Source: Acetobacter thailandicus
GTDB taxonomy: Bacteria > Pseudomonadota > Alphaproteobacteria > Acetobacterales > Acetobacteraceae
NCBI RefSeq assembly: GCF_011516655.1
Contig: NZ_WOSV01000003.1
Span: 1-64,000 of the forward strand
DNA length: 64,000 bases
Direction: 5' to 3'
Within the stretch, counting starts at the first letter, position 1; the number at the start of each line of letters is the position of its first letter. Shown in pieces: positions 18,857-28,134 of this stretch. The translations under genes were made by a program, and so were the position numbers. The notes beneath the pieces were generated by a model. It saw only the letters and a program-made list of their open reading frames with translations. It was not told where the DNA came from and did no database searches.

Positions 18857-19456
18857 TTATTCTTTTACCGGACCGGCAGAAAGTGTTTCAACACGCACGG
18901 AGTGATTTGTATAAACACAGATATCACCAGCTATTTTCATTGAGCGACGCACTATATCCTCTGCTGTCAGACCATCAACTGTCAGAAGTGCTCTGGCCGC
19001 AGACAGGGCATAATTTCCACCCGAGCCAATGGCGATGATACCGTCTTCAGGTTCAAGAACATCACCATTACCCGTCAGGGTATAAGAATGCTCATTGTCA
19101 GCCACCGCCATCATTGCTTCAAGCCGGCGCAGATAACGGTCTGTACGCCAGTCCTTTGCAAGCTCAACACAGGCACGTTCAAGCTGACCGGGATAGCGCT
19201 CAAGCTTGGCTTCAAGGCGTTCGAGCAGCGTAAAGGCATCAGCTGTAGCGCCGGCAAAACCAGCGAGAATTGTGCCTCCCGGCCCTATACGACGCACCTT
19301 GCGGGCGTTACCCTTAATAACAGTTGCACCCAGCGTTACCTGACCATCACCAGCCATGGCAACATCCTGACCACGGCGAACGCACAGAATCGTTGTTCCA
19401 TGCCAGCCAACCGGATCGTATGAGGAAGAATCTGATTTAAAATTATTCATAATCAT
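18857..19456 (-). CDS. hslV: ATP-dependent protease HslVU, peptidase subunit
   Basis: The proteasome-like threonine peptidase. The frame is open from a TTG at 19486, but the ATG at 19456 is preceded by AGGGAA (12-base spacing) and gives 199 residues. The catalytic threonine is Thr21, after a 20-residue propeptide ending GWHG, in [10 protein letters not shown]. Alphaproteobacterial HslV proteins commonly have such a leader, unlike enterobacterial ones where Thr follows Met. GDGQVTLG and [10 protein letters not shown] are family motifs. Confidence 0.95.
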   Translation of the reverse strand: MIMNNFKSDSSSYDPVGWHGTTILCVRRGQDVAMAGDGQVTLGATVIKGNARKVRRIGPGGTILAGFAGATADAFTLLERLEAKLERYPGQLERACVELAKDWRTDRYLRRLEAMMAVADNEHSYTLTGNGDVLEPEDGIIAIGSGGNYALSAARALLTVDGLTAEDIVRRSMKIAGDICVYTNHSVRVETLSAGPVKE

Positions 19457-19494
19457 AAAAAATAGGGATTCCCTGCCAGAGCACAAGGGGGAAA

Positions 19495-21510
19495 CTACGA
19501 GGGAAGTATTGCCTTAACTTCAGCCAGCAGTTCACTCCGCCTGTAAGGCTTATGCAGCACACGGGCATCATCAGGCAGAAGGCCCGGATCGGTATAGCCG
19601 GTCACAAAAAGAACCGGCAGACCAGGCTTCATTGCCGTCATTTTCTGTGCGGCTTCATTCCCGTTCATGCCTGGCATCATAACGTCCATAACGACCAGAG
19701 CGATCTCTTTATGCTGAGTAGCCAGAGCAAGGCCATCTGCACCATTATCAGCCTCGAGCACGGTGTACCCGACATGCCGGAGAAAACCGGCTGTAACAGC
19801 TCTGACACTCTCCTCATCATCAACGACCAGTATGGTCTGGCCATTTTTCTCAGAGGGCGATACCGGAGGAACTGTTCTTTCCCTGTTGTCAGGCACAACA
19901 GGAGCAGGAGCCGCTTCAAACTGCTTCAGGTCCTGCGTCATAACGGGCAGCCAGAGCTCTATCGAGGTCCCTCCGCCTGGCACACTGTCGACACGAATTT
20001 CACCACTGCAGTAATTGATAAAACCATAAATGACAGACAGGCTCATGCCCTTGCCGTGCCCGGTATCTTTTGTCGTAAAGAACGGATCAAAAATACGGGC
20101 CTGCGTTTCCTCGGTCATGCCCACGCCACGATCAACGACCTGAACCACAACCCATGCCTTCTCAGACGGTTGTGCTGACACACGCCCCAGCAAACGTGCT
20201 GACGTATAAACTGATACTGTAATACGCTCATCGCCTGGCTGTGCATCATGCGCATTCATACACAGATTAAAAACAGCAAGCTGAAGCTGTAAAATATCCG
20301 TCCAGACCGGAGGAAGTGGCTCAGAAGGCAAATTAAACTGTACAGACTTTAAACGCTCTGCCGCCTGCAGACTCTCTGACCCCAGCATATTACGCAGGTC
20401 ATACGGCAGCGCAGAACCTTCCACAAAATCCTGCATTTCACGCAGCACACTGACAATATCGACTTTACAGCATGAAAAATGCCGCGGACGGCTGAAATCA
20501 AGCAGCTTTTGTGTCAGCACACCACCGCGTCGTGCAGCCTGTATGGCATTATCATATAATTTCGTAACCGCTGGCACTTTTGGAGGATCGAGCTCCTGCA
20601 CCAGTTCGAGTGACCCCATAATTGCAGTTAGTAAGTTATTAAAATCGTGCGCAACACCACCTGCCAGCGTACCGATAGCCTGCATCTTCTGTGCCTGCTG
20701 CAGGCGCTGATCAAGGCTGAGAAGATCTGTGACATCTCTGTCAATAAAAACAGAATACTCATCAAGCTCGGGGCCGGCACCAGGAAAGGTTTCACGCGAT
20801 TTCTGGCCAATTAAAATACGCGTCAGGTCATGCCAGCGTGTTTTACCATCAGCATCATTCAGCCTGATAACCTGCTGATCGCGCCCACCAGCAGCAAGCA
20901 CACTCTGCGCTTCCCTCAGGCTGACAAGTCGCTCAGGGCTTACGATGTCCTCTTCCCGCTGCCCAAGAACATCTGTCAGAGAACAACCCAGCTGACTTGC
21001 CATCTGTTCATTCATACGAACAAACCGGTCCTGCTCATCTTTAAAAGCCAGACCGAAAGGCAGGTTATCAAGCAAAATACGCAGTAACGCCTGCTCGCGC
21101 CTGAGCGCTTTCTCCAGCCGGTAACGCTCTACGGCCTGTGCGACCATGGACAATAATGTCTCAGGATCCCATGGTTTATATACAAAAAATGAAATCTGCC
21201 CCTTATTCAGAGCAGATTCGACTGCCTGTATATCGGCATAGCCTGTCAGCAAAATTGCCCCGGCTGAAGACAGCCGACGCGCCTGTGTAAGAAACCCGTC
21301 TCCCGTCATACCAGGCATACGCTGATCAGAAATAATAACCGCAATATCAGACCGCTGCGAAAGAATACTCAGCCCCTCCTCGCCTGAAGCGGCCGTGAGC
21401 ACATTATATTTCTCTTCAAACAGATCTGTCAGAGCGACGAGAATTTCAGACTCATCATCAACGATAAGAATAGCTGCCGGGGTAGTCTCCACCGTTTCAG
21501 GTCTCATCAT
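19495..21510 (-). CDS. hybrid sensor kinase: receiver - PAS - histidine kinase - receiver
   Basis: A 671-residue soluble two-component protein. The start at 21510 (tandem ATGs) is preceded by AGGAG and overlaps the upstream kinase gene by 14 bases. Order: receiver about 10-125 with phospho-acceptor D62 (ISDQRMPG); PAS about 145-255; H-box [15 protein letters not shown] with H288; ATPase domain with DRGVGM and [12 protein letters not shown]-terminal receiver about 555-671 with D609 (VMDVMMPG). The second glycine box reads [11 protein letters not shown] instead of the usual GLGLS. There is no DNA-binding output and no membrane segment, so it should relay signals to another regulator. It is paired with the next kinase and followed by hslV after 38 bases. 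Confidence 0.9.
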   Translation of the reverse strand: MMRPETVETTPAAILIVDDESEILVALTDLFEEKYNVLTAASGEEGLSILSQRSDIAVIISDQRMPGMTGDGFLTQARRLSSAGAILLTGYADIQAVESALNKGQISFFVYKPWDPETLLSMVAQAVERYRLEKALRREQALLRILLDNLPFGLAFKDEQDRFVRMNEQMASQLGCSLTDVLGQREEDIVSPERLVSLREAQSVLAAGGRDQQVIRLNDADGKTRWHDLTRILIGQKSRETFPGAGPELDEYSVFIDRDVTDLLSLDQRLQQAQKMQAIGTLAGGVAHDFNNLLTAIMGSLELVQELDPPKVPAVTKLYDNAIQAARRGGVLTQKLLDFSRPRHFSCCKVDIVSVLREMQDFVEGSALPYDLRNMLGSESLQAAERLKSVQFNLPSEPLPPVWTDILQLQLAVFNLCMNAHDAQPGDERITVSVYTSARLLGRVSAQPSEKAWVVVQVVDRGVGMTEETQARIFDPFFTTKDTGHGKGMSLSVIYGFINYCSGEIRVDSVPGGGTSIELWLPVMTQDLKQFEAAPAPVVPDNRERTVPPVSPSEKNGQTILVVDDEESVRAVTAGFLRHVGYTVLEADNGADGLALATQHKEIALVVMDVMMPGMNGNEAAQKMTAMKPGLPVLFVTGYTDPGLLPDDARVLHKPYRRSELLAEVKAILPS

Positions 21511-23296
21511 AACAGCCCTTCTCCTCAGCGCTCCGATAAGGCACCCGTACAACAAAACAGGCCCCTTTACCCTGCTCTCCGCCAGTCACAGAAATACTCC
21601 CGCCATGAGCTTTAATAACCCCATAAGCAGTTGCCAGCCCGAGACCTGTTCCCGATCCTACAGGTTTTGTGGTAAAAAAGGGTTCAAATATTCGTTCTCT
21701 CAGATTTTCAGGAACCCCCGGCCCTGTATCAGTAATACGAATAACATAATCCTCCCCCTCCCGACCTTCGGTTGCCTCTTCGAGGGAGGAAAAAATATTT
21801 ATCTCATCATAATTTTCTATATTATTGATTTCTTTATTATTTATTCTTTTCTCAGCGATAGCATCTGCAGAATTACTTAAAATATTCATAATAACCTGAT
21901 TCACTAATGCAGCCTGACACACAAGTTCTGCCGGTGCATTCAGATGGCAAAATACTTTTATTTCCTGCCCAAATTTTGGAGCCAGAAGTGTCAGGACTAT
22001 CTTCAGACTTTCAGGTACATCTACACGTGCAAACTCACCCTCTTCCAGACGTGAAAAACGACGCAGACTGGCAACAAGATCGCGCATTCTCGATAAACCA
22101 ACCAGAGAAGCAGAGAGGCGCTCTTTACTCTTTGTTAATGCAAGCTCTGCCCCGTCAAAATCTGAGGTTTTTACGGCCTGAAGTGCTGTGGCTATGCCTT
22201 TCTGTACTGTACTCTCATGAGCCAGTACAAAGGCCAGGGGGTTATTAAACTCATGTGCGATACCTGCAGCCAGCTCTCCCAGAGACGCCATTTTAGCTGA
22301 CTGCACAAGCTTGGCCTGCGCTTCAATCAGTTTACGATTGGCTGCTGCAAGATCTGCATTTACGCGGCGTAAAGCATCTGCCAGAGCCATACGCGCCCGC
22401 GCACTTTCGACATGAGCTTCCTCACGCCTCATCTCATCCTGCAAAATTTTGCGCCGTACCAGGCTGCCTATACGCGCCATAAGCAGATCTGTTTCGATAT
22501 CAGCGCCGACAAGATCATCAACTCCGGCAGAAAAAGCCGCGACTACGTTCTCTATCGTCATCCTGTCGGGCGTTACCATGCCCAGCACTCTGGTACACTG
22601 TCCGTTAATTTCACGGGCAAAAAGCAAATTACGCGCCATTTCAAGGCCATCAAACTGAGGACTGTCCATATCAATAATCACACAGTCAGGATGCTGCTGG
22701 CTTACACTGGTCCCGATATCATCAAAACGAGCCGGGTCATCTATAAGACTCAACAAATAACCATGGCTGGTCAGACTCTCAAAAATTAACGGGCTGGTGC
22801 TATCTTGGCTTTCTGCCTTCCCGCCACGCCATGACCAGGCAACACTACCCGGCGTTGTGATAACTGTAACGGCAGGTGGTCTGAACCTGACACCTTCACT
22901 GGCTGGCATATCATCTTCATAACGACGCAAAAGCGTACAGATACGAAACACCAGCAATAACGGATCGGTATTCTGGCAAAAACAAACATCTGCACCGTTA
23001 TTAAGCAGGTCACGCTCAAACTGAGTGTCTTCTCCGCTGGTAAGCACGATAACTGGCACACTTCTTGTCCCGGCTGTCAGGCGCAGTCTCTGGCAAAACT
23101 CCACAACGTTCATATCATCAAGCTGCTCAGAAACCAGCAGCAGGTCGGGCATATCCGAACCAAATCTGGCAAACGCAGACCGTCCATCCTCAAACAGGTG
23201 AAGATTCATACCGCTTTTAATCAACGCATCCTGAAACGGTTTTTTTCGTGTTTGCCCACTACTGACAAACCATAATGTACCGGAACGGGAATTCAT
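21497..23296 (-). CDS. histidine kinase with two N-terminal receiver-like domains
   Basis: A 599-residue soluble kinase. The first receiver-like domain (about 1-125) has Ser56 where the phospho-acceptor Asp is expected (DLLLVSEQLDD), so it is probably not phosphorylated. The second (about 165-280) keeps D209 (CVIIDMDSP). A coiled-coil (about 283-335) leads to the H-box ELAAGIAHEFNNPL with H348. The ATPase domain has NILSNSADAI, DTGPGVP and GTGLGLATAYGV. Between the N-box and the first glycine box lies an Asn/Glu-rich insertion (about 484-515) encoded by AT-rich DNA. It is first of the two kinase genes, overlapping the second, so they likely act together. The signal is unknown. Confidence 0.88.
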   Translation of the reverse strand: MNSRSGTLWFVSSGQTRKKPFQDALIKSGMNLHLFEDGRSAFARFGSDMPDLLLVSEQLDDMNVVEFCQRLRLTAGTRSVPVIVLTSGEDTQFERDLLNNGADVCFCQNTDPLLLVFRICTLLRRYEDDMPASEGVRFRPPAVTVITTPGSVAWSWRGGKAESQDSTSPLIFESLTSHGYLLSLIDDPARFDDIGTSVSQQHPDCVIIDMDSPQFDGLEMARNLLFAREINGQCTRVLGMVTPDRMTIENVVAAFSAGVDDLVGADIETDLLMARIGSLVRRKILQDEMRREEAHVESARARMALADALRRVNADLAAANRKLIEAQAKLVQSAKMASLGELAAGIAHEFNNPLAFVLAHESTVQKGIATALQAVKTSDFDGAELALTKSKERLSASLVGLSRMRDLVASLRRFSRLEEGEFARVDVPESLKIVLTLLAPKFGQEIKVFCHLNAPAELVCQAALVNQVIMNILSNSADAIAEKRINNKEINNIENYDEINIFSSLEEATEGREGEDYVIRITDTGPGVPENLRERIFEPFFTTKPVGSGTGLGLATAYGVIKAHGGSISVTGGEQGKGACFVVRVPYRSAEEKGCYDET

Positions 23297-23570
23297 GACC
23301 TGCTTAACCTTAAAGGTGGTTTTTTAAGGCAGATTAACCGCCAGAGCTCAATCCGTCATACATGCGCATATCGCCCGTTTTGGCGAATAAAATAAATGTG
23401 CTCACAGAAAACCTGTACAGTCAGGCCTGCCGCTGCAAAGCATCAGGAAAATGCAACAGTGTTCTTCATGCGGATTGTTTCGTATACTAACAGGAATTTC
23501 TGCTCAACTACCTGAACAGCATACCAGATCCAACTGACATGCCCATGCTGCCTTAAGGAAAGCCCAGACC

Positions 23571-23987
23571 ATGAATTCGCGCTCTGACGATAAACTTTCT
23601 CACGCCTCAGCACCTTCCTCTTTCGCTCAAAAGTTTTTCTCTGCAACTTTTGCCATACACGTCTTACGAACAGGCATATGGGCTGTATGTTATTTTATTT
23701 TTTACTTTGTGCAGCAGATTGCAGAACTTCTGGCCCCTTTCCTGTTTATTGCCGGCCTGGTATGGAAAATTATCCCCATAGCTGTCAGCTCTCTCAACCA
23801 TGCAACAGCGTCGCTGGATCAGCAGGCTAAAGATATAATCAGCTCTGCAACATCAGCCATACCTTCACATATCGACATTGCAGGACATGTGCTCACTCCG
23901 GATGGCCTCATTCGTGATGGTATTATGCTTATGCTCCTTGCTGCAGCGGGTGCAACACTGGCAACACTGGCAGGAAAATACATGTAA
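23571..23987 (+). CDS. small membrane protein of unknown function
   Basis: A 138-residue protein with hydrophobic segments at about 33-65 (one long or two short helices) and 115-133, and an amphipathic linker of about 50 residues between them. AAGGA precedes the ATG by about 11 bases. It is divergent from the double-receiver kinase and convergent with the zinc-ribbon gene, with a shared terminator. I recognise no family. The charged N-terminal 20 residues, membrane segments and ribosome binding site argue that it is a real gene. Confidence 0.6.
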   Translation: MNSRSDDKLSHASAPSSFAQKFFSATFAIHVLRTGIWAVCYFIFYFVQQIAELLAPFLFIAGLVWKIIPIAVSSLNHATASLDQQAKDIISSATSAIPSHIDIAGHVLTPDGLIRDGIMLMLLAAAGATLATLAGKYM

Positions 23988-24019
23988 AAATCAACAGGAT
24001 ATCTGAGCTACAAACATAA

Positions 24020-24045
24020 AAAAACCTGCTGAAAAGCAGGTTTTT
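24020..24045. terminator. bidirectional terminator between convergent genes
   Basis: An 11-base perfect stem, AAAAACCTGCT / AGCAGGTTTTT, with a GAAA tetraloop. T-runs on both strands let it serve the membrane protein gene and the zinc-ribbon gene. Confidence 0.88.
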
Positions 24046-24055
24046 CAAAGCGGCC

Positions 24056-25222
24056 TTAATAAGGCTGATATATTCTTCCCGCCGGTGGCCAGAAGTAAAC
24101 AATATCATCCCACCAGAACCAGAGCGCACATAACACACAAAACGCAAGGAAAAGGCTGGCGCTCCAGGCGACACGCCAGAAACCACCATTCAGAGACAAT
24201 GCACGTAAATGTGCAACAAAATCTGACCGTTTTTCTTTGGACGGAAAAAATTTTCCGGAAAACACCCCGCGCAAAAACGCGATAAGCAGCGATACAATAC
24301 CCTGTATTTTCTGCCCTATACCAGAAACCTCAGGCAGAGTGCCCGTCTGAGCAGACATTGCTGACGCACCATAAGCCTTCTCAGCCGGAGAAACCGGTTG
24401 TTTCAGCTCCCCCGTAAACTGATACTCATACTGCTGTACATGAGGTTCTGAAGCATCAGAAGACCACGACGTATCTGCCGGAGCATACGCGACATCCTCT
24501 CCTGCTTTCGTCGCATCGGCCGATACAGAAGAGGTATCCTGGTACGGCTCCTGCTCTGCCGGAGATGGCGCCGCTTCTCTTATCCTTATCTCGGCATGGA
24601 CAGAATGAGGTGTTCTCTCTGTCTCTGCCTCAACAGAAGCAGGCGCCTCAGGAGCCGGGGCTGCTACAACAGAAGCAGCAACCTCAGGAGCCGGGACCAC
24701 CTCAACAGGAGCAGCAACCTCAGGAGCCGGGGCAACCGCAACAGGAGCAGCAACCTCAGGAGCCGGGGCCGCCTCAACAGAAGCAGCAACCTCAGGAGCC
24801 GGGGCCGCCTCAACAGAAGCAGCAACCTCAGGAGCCGGGGCAACCGCAACAGGAGCAGCAACCTCAGGAGCCGGGGCCGCCTCAACAGAAGCAGCTACCT
24901 CAGGGGCCGGGGCTGCCACAACAGAAGCAGCTACCTCAGGAGCCGGGGCTGCTACAACAGAAGCCGCAACCTCAGGAGCCGGGGCTGCCGCAACAGGAGC
25001 AGCTACCTCAGGAGCCGAGGCCGCCTCAACAGGAGCAGGCGCCTCAGGAGCCGGGGCTGCTACAACAGAAGCAGGCGCCTCAGGAGCCGGAGCCACTTCG
25101 GTCGAAGACTGATGAATATGCCAGCGGAAACCACACGCTGAACACCTCAGTGTCTGGCGTTTTACAAGAAGCTCTTCAGGTACCCGATATGCAAGTCCAC
25201 AGGAAGGGCAGACAATTCTCAT
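24056..25222 (-). CDS. zinc-ribbon protein with Ala/Pro/Glu/Val tandem repeats and a C-terminal membrane anchor
   Basis: A 388-residue protein. The ATG at 25222 starts MRIVCPSCGLAYRVP, an MJ0042-type zinc ribbon with Cys5, Cys8, Cys27 and Cys30. Residues 44-199 are 13 tandem copies of a 12-residue unit, consensus APAPEVAASVEA. An acidic, low-complexity linker follows (about 200-300), then a single membrane helix near the C-terminus in a Trp-rich segment. The ribbon would thus face the cytoplasm at the end of a long flexible arm. MJ0042-domain proteins with a C-terminal helix are common in Alphaproteobacteria, but their function is not established. The start six codons upstream at 25240 lacks better support. 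Confidence 0.8.
   Translation of the reverse strand: MRIVCPSCGLAYRVPEELLVKRQTLRCSACGFRWHIHQSSTEVAPAPEAPASVVAAPAPEAPAPVEAASAPEVAAPVAAAPAPEVAASVVAAPAPEVAASVVAAPAPEVAASVEAAPAPEVAAPVAVAPAPEVAASVEAAPAPEVAASVEAAPAPEVAAPVAVAPAPEVAAPVEVVPAPEVAASVVAAPAPEAPASVEAETERTPHSVHAEIRIREAAPSPAEQEPYQDTSSVSADATKAGEDVAYAPADTSWSSDASEPHVQQYEYQFTGELKQPVSPAEKAYGASAMSAQTGTLPEVSGIGQKIQGIVSLLIAFLRGVFSGKFFPSKEKRSDFVAHLRALSLNGGFWRVAWSASLFLAFCVLCALWFWWDDIVYFWPPAGRIYQPY
24626..25093 (-). repeat. 36-bp coding minisatellite, 13 units
   Basis: Thirteen head-to-tail 36-base units encode APAPE(V/A)(A/P)A(S/P)V(V/E/A)(A/V) in the zinc-ribbon protein. Inner units 3-12 are the most alike at DNA level, and outer units diverge (EAPAS instead of EVAAS). 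This pattern suggests recent expansion in the middle. Units are whole codons, so copy-number change would keep the frame. Confidence 0.9.
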
Positions 25223-25608
25223 CAGCACGCTCTGGAACACCCCATCACAATAACATCAGACCAAAAAATAACCATTCAAACTCCAAAGAGGAGCCCGCAG
25301 CGCACCATACCCTGTTTTCATAAAAAGATCATACCCTCTTCCTTTATAAAATAAATAAAGGCTACAAGGTACTATTGTGAATTAATTCTCTTTCCTCAGA
25401 AAACCTGCCCGGCATGGCAGAAGATAACCTGAAAAACTGACAAACAACGTCTCAGCCATTGTCTTCTCGGTTTAATACGCCATAACTTAAAATCCGATGG
25501 CATAATTTTCTGTCCCTTTAACTTTACGGAGCCTGCTGCTCCCGGGCGTATTTTCTGTTATGCTGACTGCCCATTCATTATGATGAATAGCTATTACGAA
25601 CGGTGCAC
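25223..25608. other. divergent intergenic region, zinc-ribbon gene / ftsE
   Basis: These 386 bases separate two divergent genes and must hold both promoters. The middle (about 25310-25400) is AT-rich. A TGTTATGCT sequence at 25556-25564 resembles an extended -10 for ftsE, and the short dyad TTCATTATGATGAA follows at 25575-25588. I see no gene. Confidence 0.4.
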
Positions 25609-26283
25609 ATGATCTGTCTGCAGAATGTTTACTGGCAACGAGAACGCAGACGCGGGCACTCTGTTCTGCATAATATTACGTTTACGATCAGACAAGGCGG
25701 GTTTCGATGGCTGCTTGGCCCCTCTGGCGCAGGAAAAAGCAGCCTGCTTGCGCTGCTCAACCTCGAGAGCCTGCCTCTGACAGGGCAGATGAATATACTG
25801 GGTAAGTCTGTCAGCAACACGACACCACGCTCTGCTCTGGTCCGGCTGCGCCACAGAATCGGCATGGTACATCAGGATTATAACCTCATCCATGACCTCT
25901 CTGTTTTTGACAATGTTGCCCTCCCTCTCCGCCTGCAAAAACGTCCCGAAGATGAAATCAGTGAGGAAGTAAAGGCCATTCTCAGCTGGGTCGGACTTGG
26001 CGCGCATACAGGCATGCCATCTGCCAGTCTTTCAGGTGGAGAGCAGCAACGCACAGCGCTCGCCCGGGCCATCGTGCATCGCCCTGAAATCATACTGGCT
26101 GACGAACCGACAAATGCTCTCGAAGAATCTCAGGCCTACAGACTTCTTGACCTGTTTGATGAGCTGAATACCATGGGTACGACTGTCATTATCGCCACGC
26201 ATAATGAAGCTCTGGTCAGACGTATGCCACGCCCTTCCCTTTACCTGGAAAATGGTCATCTGACCTGTGAAGGCGGAGAATAA
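25609..26283 (+). CDS. ftsE: cell division ATP-binding protein FtsE
   Basis: A 224-residue ABC ATPase that works with FtsX at the divisome to regulate peptidoglycan hydrolysis. Walker A GPSGAGKSS, Q-loop HQDYNLI, signature LSGGEQQR, Walker B IILADEPT and the His switch in IIATHNEAL are all present. The start is taken as the ATG at 25609; a GTG two codons earlier (25603) is equally possible and no strong ribosome binding site decides. The stop overlaps the ftsX start as TAATG. Confidence 0.93.
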   Translation: MICLQNVYWQRERRRGHSVLHNITFTIRQGGFRWLLGPSGAGKSSLLALLNLESLPLTGQMNILGKSVSNTTPRSALVRLRHRIGMVHQDYNLIHDLSVFDNVALPLRLQKRPEDEISEEVKAILSWVGLGAHTGMPSASLSGGEQQRTALARAIVHRPEIILADEPTNALEESQAYRLLDLFDELNTMGTTVIIATHNEALVRRMPRPSLYLENGHLTCEGGE

Positions 26284-27212
26284 TGCTCTCTTTTCTTCTG
26301 CCCGGCCGTCATGATGGTCTTTCCCTTTCAAAAGCTTTACCAGACCGGACATTATTCTTCCTGGTAACTATGATCAGCTTTCTCGCCGCTCTGACCCTCA
26401 CTGGCGCAAATGGAGCACGGAGCCTCTCGGAGCGCTGGCAAAATGGTGCGGCTCAGCTGCTGACCATTCAGGTTCCCGAGCCAGATCAGTCCGTAAATAA
26501 TAAACTCTCCACTTCACGTGCGGATACTGTTGTCGCAGCTTTATCAAAAGCTTTACCTGGCAGCATTGTTCACCGGCTGACACAGGCCGAGCTCAACCAC
26601 CTGCTGACCCCATGGCTGGGAGACATCAAAGATAATGCCCTGCCCCTGCCCGGCGTCATTGAAGTGAGGCTTCCCGATGGCAGCAGCCCTCCGGACGACC
26701 TGAGTAAAACTCTGAACGATCTCGTTGCGGGAACCTCGGTCGAACGCAACACAGAATGGAGTGAAAGACTTAAAATACTGGCCGAGAACCTGCTAACATG
26801 CGCCACTCTGGCTCTTGTCGCCGTTACAGGGGTTGCCACCATGATTATCGCCCTGACAACACGAACCGGGCTTTCAAGCCGGCGTAACATTATCCGGATC
26901 TTACATAGCCTCGGGGCAACAGATAATTATATTGCAGGCCGTTTTGCGAGCAGAACCGGCCTGCTCGCACTTGCTGGCGGTATTTCCGGCACGCTGCTCT
27001 CCCTTATACCTCTCACCATTCTTTTTCGTATGGCAGCACCTTTCACGGCACCTTCTGCCACAATCACCGACCTGCCCGAGTGGTATGAGCTCACGGCAAT
27101 GTTTCCTTCAGACCTGCTGACTGCACTCGCGGCGCTACCATTCGTTGCTGCGCTTATTGGCTGGTTCACAACACAGACCATTGTTCGCCTCTGGCTGCTG
27201 CGTATGCCATGA
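26283..27212 (+). CDS. ftsX: cell division protein FtsX (permease-like subunit)
   Basis: A 309-residue inner-membrane protein. One membrane segment near residues 25-45, a periplasmic loop (about 50-165) and three C-terminal segments give the FtsX topology. Sequence identity within this family is low; assignment rests on topology, on LSSRRNIIRILHSLGATDNYIAGRF before the third segment, and on overlap with ftsE. It overlaps the next gene as ATGA. Confidence 0.9.
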   Translation: MLSFLLPGRHDGLSLSKALPDRTLFFLVTMISFLAALTLTGANGARSLSERWQNGAAQLLTIQVPEPDQSVNNKLSTSRADTVVAALSKALPGSIVHRLTQAELNHLLTPWLGDIKDNALPLPGVIEVRLPDGSSPPDDLSKTLNDLVAGTSVERNTEWSERLKILAENLLTCATLALVAVTGVATMIIALTTRTGLSSRRNIIRILHSLGATDNYIAGRFASRTGLLALAGGISGTLLSLIPLTILFRMAAPFTAPSATITDLPEWYELTAMFPSDLLTALAALPFVAALIGWFTTQTIVRLWLLRMP

Positions 27213-27844
27213 CGCAGGCTTATGGTAACCAGCACTCTCGCCGGACGTCACTTCTGAAAAGATTTTTTTTGCTCCTCGCCTTACCTCTCCTCGGTCTGAT
27301 TATTCTGTTTGGCTGGTTTTTTGTTACGGCGTTAACTCCGCCTCCGCAGGCATATCTCCTGCCACATACCGACGGTATTGTTGCCCTGACAGGGGGGCAG
27401 AAACGCATAGAGACCTCTCTGAAGCTACTATTACAGAATCGGGGAGATAAACTTCTGATCTCAGGGGTAAGCTATCAGACTGCGGATAAAGACCTTCTGC
27501 CTCCCCTGCCTGACACAATAAAAACACGTATCACTCTGGGTTATCAGGCACGTTCAACTATTGGTAATGCCACAGAAACAGCTACATGGGTCGCTGACAA
27601 CCATATTCACAGCCTGATTATCGTAACAGCCGGGTACCATATGCGGCGCGCCATGCTTGAACTGGAGCGCACTTTACCCGGTGTGACTCTTTATGCTTAT
27701 CCGGTTACACCTCCGGCACTCACGCACCCCCTTACACTGACGACATTGCGCCTGCTTCTGACCGAATATTTCAAATGGATTGGTGCTCTGGCCGGTATAA
27801 CGCAGAACCCCTCAAAAACAGTCATGACAGCACTGAGACACTAG
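27209..27844 (+). CDS. DUF218 / YdcF-like family membrane-anchored protein
   Basis: A 211-residue protein with one N-terminal membrane helix (about 17-41) and a periplasmic or cytoplasmic DUF218 domain: DGIVALTGGQKRIE, LLISGVSY, STIGNATETATW and IIVTAGYHMRRA, the conserved blocks of the YdcF/SanA/ElyC group. Some members affect cell-envelope or peptidoglycan precursor metabolism. Translational coupling to ftsX suggests an envelope role during division, which is an inference. Confidence 0.85.
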   Translation: MTQAYGNQHSRRTSLLKRFFLLLALPLLGLIILFGWFFVTALTPPPQAYLLPHTDGIVALTGGQKRIETSLKLLLQNRGDKLLISGVSYQTADKDLLPPLPDTIKTRITLGYQARSTIGNATETATWVADNHIHSLIIVTAGYHMRRAMLELERTLPGVTLYAYPVTPPALTHPLTLTTLRLLLTEYFKWIGALAGITQNPSKTVMTALRH

Positions 27845-27862
27845 CAGCCTGACAGAAAACAG

Positions 27863-27875
27863 ATTTGGTGATTTC
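27863..27875. repeat. left copy of a short direct repeat bracketing the hydrolase/LprI pair
   Basis: ATTTGGTGATTTC, 13 bases, recurs with one change at 30093-30105 (ATTTGGTAATTTC). The two copies enclose exactly the AT-rich two-gene block. A 13-base match in AT-rich DNA can arise by chance. Confidence 0.35.
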
Positions 27876-27943
27876 AATGGGTTGTTCTTCACTTTATTTT
27901 ATGAAGAGAAGAAAAAGTGATAGTGCCCTGGACTGAAATCACC
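27867..27943. repeat. 77-base imperfect inverted repeat (MITE-like remnant or hairpin)
   Basis: The outer arms GGTGATTTCA (27867-27876) and TGAAATCACC (27934-27943) pair perfectly. The inner arms TCACTTT (27889-27895) and AAAGTGA (27914-27920) share the same centre, so the whole can fold into one interrupted hairpin. It follows the DUF218 stop by 22 bases. No T-run follows the outer stem, so a plain terminator is less likely. It could be the remains of a small mobile element. Confidence 0.45.
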
Positions 27944-28134
27944 CGTAGTCAGTATCGTCTTGCTGACCTGAAATATACAAAGTGAGCTTTGCCTGACCCG
28001 GACGATGCAGATGGCTCAGCAAAGATGTCTAAGAGACACCACAGACATGCGCAATTTTTATAACTTTATTTACCTGTCATCCTGGAAAAAATTACTAATA
28101 GAAATTTTAGTATCTGTCTGGCAATTTTCAATAT

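Noticed and set aside
19552..20178. A 208-residue antisense frame within the hybrid kinase gene
   Set aside because: Composition and lack of motifs mark it as a shadow of the kinase.
24626..25093. Regular 36-base repeat resembling the period of a CRISPR array
   Set aside because: The units are directly joined with no unique spacers, are whole codons in one protein, and no cas gene is nearby.
24565..25323. A 252-residue plus-strand reading frame rich in Gln, Pro and Glu, antisense to the zinc-ribbon gene
   Set aside because: It exists because the 36-base repeat has no stops in several frames. The minus frame has a real zinc ribbon, a membrane helix and a terminator; the plus frame has only repeats.
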